A DNA stretch of 55,506 nucleotides, taken from positions 8,164 to 63,669 of the forward strand of contig PMOA01000066.1 in the NCBI GenBank assembly GCA_003161635.1. Direction: 5' to 3'. Under the pieces are notes generated by a model. It made no database searches. It saw nothing but the letters and a program-made list of their open reading frames with translations, and was not told where the DNA came from. Source of the stretch: Limisphaerales bacterium. GTDB lineage: Bacteria > Verrucomicrobiota > Verrucomicrobiia > Limisphaerales > UBA11358. A program made the translations under genes and the position numbers. Positions 49,012-55,506 of the stretch are shown here, piece by piece (within the stretch, counting starts at the first letter, position 1; each line of letters starts with the position of its first letter).

Positions 49012-49075
49012 ATGGTAGGGCGGCGCTGCTGCGCCGCCGGATTGTCATGGCCGCACGGCAGCGCGGCCCTACCAT
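49012..49075. repeat. 64-bp palindromic element ATGGTAGGGC...GCCCTACCAT
   Basis: 10-bp perfect terminal inverted repeats; inner palindromes ggcggcgctgctgcgccgcc and ggccgcacggcagcgcggcc. Confidence 0.87.
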
Positions 49076-49098
49076 CAGCAAAGGCTGTTCACAGAAAT

Positions 49099-49350
49099 TT
49101 ATTTCTCTGCGATCTTTACCGGCAGCGTCAACTGCGCCAGGCGCAGCGTCGCATCGGTTTCCGATGCGATGATGGCCCCGCCGTTCAAATCCACCGAAGT
49201 CACTTCATTCGCCGCGTCTTTGGGGAGATTGAAAATAAGCGTATCCGTGCCGCTGCCGGAGGCGTAATGGGCGAAAGTGCCGTCGCTCAATTTTAACTGT
49301 GGCTTGCCTTTCACCGTGGTGTTGCTCGGCGGCTTCACGACGAACTTCAT
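49099..49350 (-). pseudogene. C-terminal fragment of an unidentified protein
   Basis: VKGKPQLKLSDGTFAHYASGSGTDTLIFNLPKDAANEVTSVDLNGGAIIASETDATLRLAQLTLPVKIAEK reads as a protein C-terminus; its 5' end runs into opposite-strand rhaT-like sequence. Confidence 0.5.
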
Positions 49351-49765
49351 CTGGTGCGTGCTGCTGAATTTGAAAAATCGCAGTGGTTACCAGTATTTTT
49401 CCTCCCATATCCGTCCTGAACACGCTCCCGCGCCGGGCGCGGCGGCGAATGTCCCGCCAGCCGATCTCAAGGTGCCGGTTTTGGCCAACTACCTTTTCTC
49501 CGCGCTGGCCGGCATCTGCTGGTACTTCCAGTTCTTCTTCTACACGATGGGTGCAACGCAGATGGGCAAGTACGATTTCGCCTCATGGACGCTGTACATG
49601 GCCAGCATCATCATCTTCAGCACCATGTGGGGATGGATTCTCCACGAGTGGAAAGGCTCCGGCAAAAAGGCTCATTTGCTGATTGGCGGCGGCATCGCCA
49701 CGCTGGTTCTTTCCACCATCATCATCGGCTACGGCACCTATTTGAAAAGCCAGGCCGGCCAATGA
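49303..49765 (+). pseudogene. rhaT-like L-rhamnose/H+ symporter, 3' fragment only
   Basis: GLPFTVVLLGGFTTNFIWCVLLNLKNRSG...ANYLFSALAGICWYFQFFFYTMGATQMGKYDFASWTLYMASIIIFSTMWGWILHEWKGSGKKAHLLIGGGIATLVLSTIIIGYGTY; resembles only the last ~40% of RhaT. Confidence 0.75.
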
Positions 49766-49826
49766 ACGAAGAGTGGCGGACATCGGGTTGCCCGCCTGTG
49801 TCGTTGTCGATCGGGGGAATCCAACC

Positions 49827-50873
49827 TCACGCCGCAACCGCAAACGCGGCCGTCTCATCGGTGGCAGGACGGTCGCGCTCCTCCATTCCTGCCCGCAATT
49901 TCTTGAGCGCCTCCTCCTGAATCTGCCGGATGCGTTCGCGGGTCACACCAAAATGCTCACCGACCTCCTCCAGGGTTTTCGGCCTGCCGTCATTCAGCCC
50001 AAAGCGCAGGGTGAGGATCGCGCTTTCGCGCCCGGTGAGGGTGGCCAGAACTTCCCGCACCAGGTTCGTGTCGGTTTCCCGGATGAGCCGGTCAAAGGGC
50101 AATGCCGCATTCGGGTCGGCCACGACTTCCGAGACGCGGCTCGACTCGTCGTCACCCATCGGCGCGTCCAATGAAACCGGCGCCCGGGACGCCTGGCGAT
50201 ATTGCCGCACGCGCCGCGGATTGAGTCCCAAAGCGTCCGCCACCTCCTCATCAGTTGGATCCCGGTCGAGCACTTCACGGAGCTTCCGTTCCGCGCGGCG
50301 GATATGGGCCATCTTATCGACCACATGGACCGGCAGGCGAATGGTCTTCGACTGGTTCGCCAATGCCCGCAGGATGCTCTGCCTGATCCACCACGAGGCG
50401 TAAGTGGAGAGCTTCGCGCCCTTCCTGGGGTCAAACCGTTCCACCCCCTTCATCAGGCCGATGTTGCCCTCATTGATGAGGTCGAGCAGCGGCAGGCCCA
50501 GCCCGTCATAGTCGCGGGCGATTTTCACCACCAACCGCAGGTTGGCCTTGATCATCTGTTCGCGCGCCGCTTTGTCACCCCGCTTGATTCGCCGGGCGAG
50601 CGCGATTTCCTCCTTGGGCGTCAGCAATTGCACCTGGCCGATCTCGCGGAGATAGAGTTGCAAGGCGTCGCCGCGTGCCGAATCCACCGGCCATGGCTGG
50701 ACCGGCTCGCTTTCCGTGACCGCCGGTTTCGCCCGCCGGACCCCGGCGGTGGGTGACGCCGACAACGACAAAGCACGACTTCGCTTCGCCAGACGCGACG
50801 GGGCCAAATGGATGCGGGACGGTGTGAGGCTGGTCGCCCTCGACCGGTAAGTCCGCTGAAATGTGGTTTTCAT
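49827..50873 (-). CDS. RpoD/SigA-family RNA polymerase sigma factor
   Basis: DALQLYLREIGQVQLLTPKEEIALARRIKRGD, LINEGNIGLMKGVERFDPRKGAKLSTYASWWIRQSI, TLEEVGEHFGVTRERIRQIQEEALKKLR. Confidence 0.95.
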   Translation of the reverse strand: MKTTFQRTYRSRATSLTPSRIHLAPSRLAKRSRALSLSASPTAGVRRAKPAVTESEPVQPWPVDSARGDALQLYLREIGQVQLLTPKEEIALARRIKRGDKAAREQMIKANLRLVVKIARDYDGLGLPLLDLINEGNIGLMKGVERFDPRKGAKLSTYASWWIRQSILRALANQSKTIRLPVHVVDKMAHIRRAERKLREVLDRDPTDEEVADALGLNPRRVRQYRQASRAPVSLDAPMGDDESSRVSEVVADPNAALPFDRLIRETDTNLVREVLATLTGRESAILTLRFGLNDGRPKTLEEVGEHFGVTRERIRQIQEEALKKLRAGMEERDRPATDETAAFAVAA

Positions 50874-50882
50874 TTGTTTCCC

Positions 50883-51245
50883 TCAGTTCTTTTGGATGAG
50901 TGAGTGTGAGCCTCCGGCGGCCACGGCCAGCGCTTCCAGTTTGGAAATAATTGCCTTCTTACCCACGACCCCCGCGGTTTGATGACGCACTTCGCCGCCG
51001 GCGAAATAGAGCAACGTCGGAATCGCCTGGATGCCGAAGCGCTCCGCCAGCACGGGATGGTTGTCCACGTTGACCCTGGCAACTTTCACGCGACCGGATT
51101 GTTCGGCGGCGATTTCGTCGAGCACCGGCGCGAGCATTTTGCACGGCCCGCACCACCCGGCCCAAAAGTCCACGAGGACGGGTTGCGCTGATTTCAGGAC
51201 TTCGGTTTCAAAATTCGCTTCGTTGATTTCAATGGTCGCTTTCAT
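50883..51245 (-). CDS. trxA: Thioredoxin
   Basis: VLVDFWAGWCGPCKMLAPVLDEIA...IQAIPTLLYFAGGE. Confidence 0.95.
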   Translation of the reverse strand: MKATIEINEANFETEVLKSAQPVLVDFWAGWCGPCKMLAPVLDEIAAEQSGRVKVARVNVDNHPVLAERFGIQAIPTLLYFAGGEVRHQTAGVVGKKAIISKLEALAVAAGGSHSLIQKN

Positions 51246-51293
51246 ATTTCAGTTCCTGGTTGTTTCAATTGTCGGAATGCGCCGACATCCCCG

Positions 51294-51614
51294 TCAGGCC
51301 GCCAGCACCAAAACCGGGTTTGCACGCCGCACGGATTGCTGCTGCCGGTCCCAAGCGATGACCGTCTGGACTTTCTCCGTAGCGAGCGCCGGGAAAACGA
51401 GGTGGGGATACCCCGTCTGCCAGGCCACCGCCTCGGCTTCATTCAACGCCAGCCGGAGCAGGCGTTCCTGCGATTGGAGCGCCTGCTGGGATTCGGCGAA
51501 GATCGCCGCCTTGGCCCGCGCGAGAATCTTCCGGCACGAGGCCCGGCAGCCGACCTTGAACCCGGTTCCGGCTTCCGCGTTTCCGCGGTTCCGGTTCGTA
51601 TCATTCAGTTTCAT
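51294..51614 (-). CDS. Small conserved-looking hypothetical protein
   Basis: MKLNDTNRN...KVGCRASCRKILARAKAAIFAESQQALQSQERLLRLALNEAEAVAWQTGYPHLVFPALATEKVQTVIAWDRQQQ; upstream of trxA. Confidence 0.65.
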   Translation of the reverse strand: MKLNDTNRNRGNAEAGTGFKVGCRASCRKILARAKAAIFAESQQALQSQERLLRLALNEAEAVAWQTGYPHLVFPALATEKVQTVIAWDRQQQSVRRANPVLVLAA

Positions 51615-51633
51615 ATTCCGCACCTTTCACTTT

Positions 51634-51656
51634 TATGTAACATTTATAGTTACATA
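51634..51656. promoter_or_regulatory. Putative Rrf2 operator upstream of hypothetical-trxA-sigma genes
   Basis: tatgtaac-atttata-gttacata, 8-bp perfect arms. Confidence 0.6.
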
Positions 51657-51677
51657 TTAATCCAAAAAAAGAGAACG

Positions 51678-52124
51678 TCAATCAACTTTTTTCCGGGCGC
51701 AGACGCCCGAGGCCTTCACCGCACTGATCACCCCGGCCAGGGTGGTCTTCTCCAGGTCCCGTTCCAGGGCGGCCTGGGCCGACGCAAAAACCTTGTCCAG
51801 CGTTTCCCGGATGCAGTGGCCCACCGGGCACGCCGCGTTGGGTTTTCGCGAAGGCGTGGCAAAAGGTTCAACATCCTCGACTGCCCGATAAACTTGGGCC
51901 AGATTGATGTGCCCGGGCGAACGGCTCAAACGGGAACCCGACCCGGCCCCTTTGCCGGTCTCCACCAGTTTGGCCCGTTGCAAGGCCAGCAGGAGCCGCC
52001 GGACAATGACCGGGTTGGTGTTGACGCTGGCCGCCAGCAAGGCCGACGTGACCCGGTCGCCCTCCTTGTAAGCGAGGACGGCCAGCACGTGAACCGCCAT
52101 GGCAAAGCGACAACTGGTTCTCAT
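51678..52124 (-). CDS. Rrf2 family transcriptional regulator
   Basis: MRTSCRFAMAVHVLAVLAYKEGDRVTSALLAASVNTNPVIVRRLLLALQRAKLVETGKGAGSGSRLSRSPGHINLAQVYRAVE...CPVGHCI. Confidence 0.9.
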   Translation of the reverse strand: MRTSCRFAMAVHVLAVLAYKEGDRVTSALLAASVNTNPVIVRRLLLALQRAKLVETGKGAGSGSRLSRSPGHINLAQVYRAVEDVEPFATPSRKPNAACPVGHCIRETLDKVFASAQAALERDLEKTTLAGVISAVKASGVCARKKVD

Positions 52125-52138
52125 AACCTGCAAATTAA

Positions 52139-52155
52139 GTAACTTCAGTGATTAC
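52139..52155. promoter_or_regulatory. Putative Rrf2 operator upstream of its own gene
   Basis: gtaacttcagtgattac; same GTAA-N9-TTAC spacing as 51637-51653. Confidence 0.5.
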
Positions 52156-52260
52156 ATTTGTCAACTGGAAATTGAAAGGGAAAGGGATTCGCGTCACGCA
52201 CCCTGGAGTTGATGCTGAAAATCCGGCTCTTCCCGCCCCAGTCAGGCCGGGGAGTTGAAT

Positions 52261-53331
52261 TCAGTTCCCGGCTTTCCGGTGCATGGCCTGTTTGAAAAAC
52301 TCGCCGGACCCGGTGAGATCATAATCCCATGAGGCCAACAGGCTCGGTCCCCACTCGGGATCAAAACACCAGGCCATCCAACTGATCCCCTTCCCTTCCA
52401 GATAATTGATGATGAGATTTCCGTAGTCGTCATCCTTCAGTGCGGTTCCCTTGGGCACGGTAAAACCAAACTCGGTCGCGATGACCGGGTAACGGCCGGC
52501 GGCGAACCCAAAATCCTCCTCCCACTTCGGTTCCCAGGGCTTCGACCGCTTGTTCGCATAGGGATGCGTCACATATCCGATGCCTTCCGCTTCGAGGGGC
52601 TCGAGGTTGAGCGGAGTCAGGTCGTACGCCCAATCGAGACCGGCCACGAGGGGAATCTTTTCGGTGTCAAACGCCCGAATCAGCCGGATCATGTCCTCGT
52701 TCAACTTTTTCCATTCACTCCACGACATGCTGCCCAACTGGCCCCGGTAGAGGGTCGGTTCATTGAACAGTTCATAAAAGGCAATGGTGTGGGTCCCCTT
52801 GAAATGTTGCGCCATCGTCCGCCAGAATTCGAACGTCTCCGGTTGCGTGGTGTCGTACATGGGGTCCTGGAACAGTTCCATCTGCAAGTTGCCGATGCTG
52901 TGCCAGTCGATGATGATGCGCAGGTTCAGTTCCGTGCACCAATCCACCGCCTGGTCGAGCAGTTTGAGATACTCGCGCGGCGTGCGCTCGCGCCAGGCCG
53001 CCGGATGAACCGGGATGCGGACGAGGGTGGCGCCCATTTCCTTCACCTTCTCAAAATGGTTTTTGTTCCAGTGCCCCTGATGTTCGAGCTTGTCGGGATC
53101 GGAAATTGACAGGCCCCGGAACAGGACGGCTTTGCCGTCCGGATCGACAAATTTGTTCCCTTGCACCCGGATCAGGGGAAGTTGGTTCGTCTGGGAACTG
53201 GTGAAAGGCGGGCCGAAGGGCCGGTCCTGCCACCAGCGATGGTAGTCATTGGTCCGGGCGGTTGGCTGGGCGTTGGCGTGTTGGAGACAGAGCAAGGCTG
53301 TGCCGAGAATGGTAAAGACGGTTTTTTTCAT
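52261..53331 (-). CDS. GH5-family glucanase/cellulase-like
   Basis: MKKTVFTILGTALLCLQHANA signal; FRGLSISDPDK, LNLRIIIDWHSIGNLQMELF, IAFYELFNEPT, PVIATEFGF. Confidence 0.88.
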   Translation of the reverse strand: MKKTVFTILGTALLCLQHANAQPTARTNDYHRWWQDRPFGPPFTSSQTNQLPLIRVQGNKFVDPDGKAVLFRGLSISDPDKLEHQGHWNKNHFEKVKEMGATLVRIPVHPAAWRERTPREYLKLLDQAVDWCTELNLRIIIDWHSIGNLQMELFQDPMYDTTQPETFEFWRTMAQHFKGTHTIAFYELFNEPTLYRGQLGSMSWSEWKKLNEDMIRLIRAFDTEKIPLVAGLDWAYDLTPLNLEPLEAEGIGYVTHPYANKRSKPWEPKWEEDFGFAAGRYPVIATEFGFTVPKGTALKDDDYGNLIINYLEGKGISWMAWCFDPEWGPSLLASWDYDLTGSGEFFKQAMHRKAGN

Positions 53332-53653
53332 TTTTTGCCACCCAGTCAATACCGCCATCGCCGTCCGCTTGGCAAGCACGGGATGAATTGACTCCTTTCT
53401 CCCCTGCCCGGTTTAATTTTGCCGGAACGTCCCAGCCAGCCGGGACCGCCGCGCAAGGATTGATGTCGCTCAAGGCTTGTCACGCCGGCTTTTTTCTCTG
53501 AAATTCGATGCGGCTTTCAGCCGCCGTCCCGTGTTCTTCGGGATTCAGCGTTCGGTGTCCCGCCTTCAGGCGGCCCATTCGACGTTGGATGTTGCAGCGG
53601 TCAATGCCTGCGACACTTTGATGCTTCGATGCCGGTTTTGAACGATTTCAACA

Positions 53654-53685
53654 ACTACGGCCTTTCCGCGAGGAAAGGCCGTAGT
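53654..53685. terminator. Hairpin with 14-bp stem and GCGA tetraloop, possible terminator
   Basis: actacggcctttcc-gcga-ggaaaggccgtagt; 36 bp beyond the end of the 53721 ORF; no U-tract. Confidence 0.5.
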
Positions 53686-53720
53686 CACCACAACCCAGAT
53701 GTTACACTAGTCCTAGATCA

Positions 53721-55166
53721 TCAAGGATTAGACAAGCGGAAGAATACCGCCGGATTGGCCGGGTTTATCGCGATAGTAAACGGACTGTTCGTGCCGCTGC
53801 CTGTTGGGAGCCATGAGTGGGAGAGATTGGTTATAACACCCGCACTGTTTGTCAGAGCCAGAACGCTATAACCCGGGAAAGTGGTGCTGTCCCAAGACAA
53901 GGTCAGCAGCCCGCCGCTTTGGGACAAAGTAATGATTGGGGAACCAGCGCCACCGTTGGCAACGGCAATTGATCCACTCGAAAGCAGATTATCAACCCAG
54001 ATGAGGCCGGGAGAAAGGCTCGGAAAACTAGTGGAAGCGAACGCGCCGCCATAATTCGTAGCACTAAAATATTTATAGCTGTTGCCCAACACCGGCGCAG
54101 GACCAGAGTTGATAACATTCAATATTCCGCTATAGAATAACCAATTCGTCCCGGCCTTGAGAACAATCTGGTTGGTTTTGGCAAGGTCGAATACCAGTGT
54201 TCCATGTAGTGTCGGCGTGTTGGTGGTGAGGGTTATCGTGGTGCCGATGGTATAGGTTCCATTGACCGTTATGGTCGGGATCGTCAGCGAATTGCTGCCG
54301 GTGATGATGCCCGTGCCGTCAAAAGAGATGCTGCCATATCCCGCGCCAAATATAGATCCATTATTTGTAAGACTCCCGTCGATACCCCACGTCGTTACGT
54401 CTGACACATACCAACCATTCGTATAGACGCCGCCAGACCAAGTCTTTACACTGGTGCTGGGGCCGGCGACGATTACGTTGCCGTCAATGTGGTTGGTACC
54501 CAGCGCGCCGTTCAAATCCTCCAACAAACCATAAACATAAACATTACCCCCCACCGTTAAAACGTCCCCAGAGCAATCCCAGGCGCAGCCTGAGCCAATG
54601 ATCAGATTGCCATTGATGGTAATCGGTGCTCCTCCGTTTCCTTGTTGAACTTTGACAGCTCCCATCAAAGTCATGTTGCCGGCAATAGTCATGGGCGTAG
54701 GCCCAGCGGCACTGGAGAAGTTGTTAAAGTCTGCCCATGGGGAGCCATACGGCGCTAATGGGTTAACATAATTGGTTTGGACAAGCACGAGATTGTAATA
54801 ATTGCATTGCTTGGCACCGAAAGGGTTGGCTGAATAAATGACGGTGTTGCCGGGTGCCGTGGTAACTAAGGTTGTATGCGTATCAATCGCTGCATCTTCG
54901 GTCAAGTTTAGAGAGGAATTCGCCGCCATGGTTACCGTTCCAGAGTCGTAAATAAATTGAATCGTCACATTTGTATCCACAGTAACGTTGATGCCAAACG
55001 GGACATCTACATCGTCGGTTGCTCCCGGCACGGTTCCGCTGTCCCAAATAGTAACGTCGGACCAGTTACCGCTGTTGGTAGCAATGATATCTGCCGCGCG
55101 GCTCATCGAAGCGAAAAGCACGATGGACAGGATGGTTAAAACCGCAAAGATTTGTTTTGTTTTCAT
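53721..55166 (-). CDS. Secreted G8-like / beta-repeat protein
   Basis: MKTKQIFAVLTILSIVLFASMSRA signal (ATG 55166), SGNWSDVTIWDSGTVPGATDDVDVPFGINVTVDTN; ends NPAVFFRLSNP. Confidence 0.75.
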   Translation of the reverse strand: MKTKQIFAVLTILSIVLFASMSRAADIIATNSGNWSDVTIWDSGTVPGATDDVDVPFGINVTVDTNVTIQFIYDSGTVTMAANSSLNLTEDAAIDTHTTLVTTAPGNTVIYSANPFGAKQCNYYNLVLVQTNYVNPLAPYGSPWADFNNFSSAAGPTPMTIAGNMTLMGAVKVQQGNGGAPITINGNLIIGSGCAWDCSGDVLTVGGNVYVYGLLEDLNGALGTNHIDGNVIVAGPSTSVKTWSGGVYTNGWYVSDVTTWGIDGSLTNNGSIFGAGYGSISFDGTGIITGSNSLTIPTITVNGTYTIGTTITLTTNTPTLHGTLVFDLAKTNQIVLKAGTNWLFYSGILNVINSGPAPVLGNSYKYFSATNYGGAFASTSFPSLSPGLIWVDNLLSSGSIAVANGGAGSPIITLSQSGGLLTLSWDSTTFPGYSVLALTNSAGVITNLSHSWLPTGSGTNSPFTIAINPANPAVFFRLSNP

Positions 55167-55506
55167 TGGTTGGGTTGGTTGGGTTTGTCGGGTTGAAATT
55201 ATTTGTTCGAGCAACAGGGCTTGGAGATAGCAGAACGACACATGGTTGGAAGCAAATGATCGAATCAAATAATCATAATGGTATTGCAGTGTTTGGTTAC
55301 AGGCATTGACGCAAAATCAAGTGGCCAATCCCTGATAAATTTATTTTAAGCTCTGTCGCGATAATTTTGTCACTTTAACCGGCAACCAGCAAGCAACGTA
55401 ACTGACCTTGCCGCTCCATTTCAAGTCCCGGTTGATTTACGAATGTGAACATGCATGAATTTACTCTGATTTACCGGTCCAGAGTAGTCGCATGAAACGG
55501 TGACAG

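Noticed and set aside
55269-55506. Start of a further gene at the right edge
   Set aside because: No supported ORF or RNA gene could be read in the last 240 bp.

Overview
This 55.5 kb window looks like Verrucomicrobiota (Limisphaerales/Pedosphaera-like); the taxonomy is inferred from protein style and the cassette genes, not from a search. It contains: (i) the 5' part of uvrA (minus strand, running off the left edge and missing from the ORF track); (ii) a SAM methyltransferase and a PEP-CTERM protein; (iii) a 28-kb minus-strand type II secretion / type IV pilus-like block: two GspE/PilB ATPases around a PilT, a GspF/PilC, a BrnT/BrnA-like toxin-antitoxin pair, two pseudopilins, a tightly overlapping four-gene set resembling the 'Verru_Chthon cassette' (order D-B-C-A), then a 4114-aa multidomain subtilase; (iv) a plus-strand glycan-degradation cluster (GH127, GH2, GH3, GH95) with a DUF2264 protein, an FGGY sugar kinase, a six-hairpin (GH65-like) glycosidase and a truncated rhaT-like transporter; (v) an Rrf2 regulator / thioredoxin / RpoD-type sigma locus; (vi) a GH5 glucanase and a G8-like secreted protein. 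The main unexplained signal is a dense set of small palindromic and period-7 repeats. Degenerate heptanucleotide arrays occur at seven or more loci; the unit sequence differs between loci but the 7-nt period is kept, and several occur as inverted pairs. Modular hairpin elements with conserved ends and swapped middles also occur. Many lie inside coding sequence and in frame: twice in uvrA, once each in GH95 and the GH65-like gene, and in the cleaved leader region of all six pseudopilin-like genes. No search or alignment was run; family names are from motif recognition.
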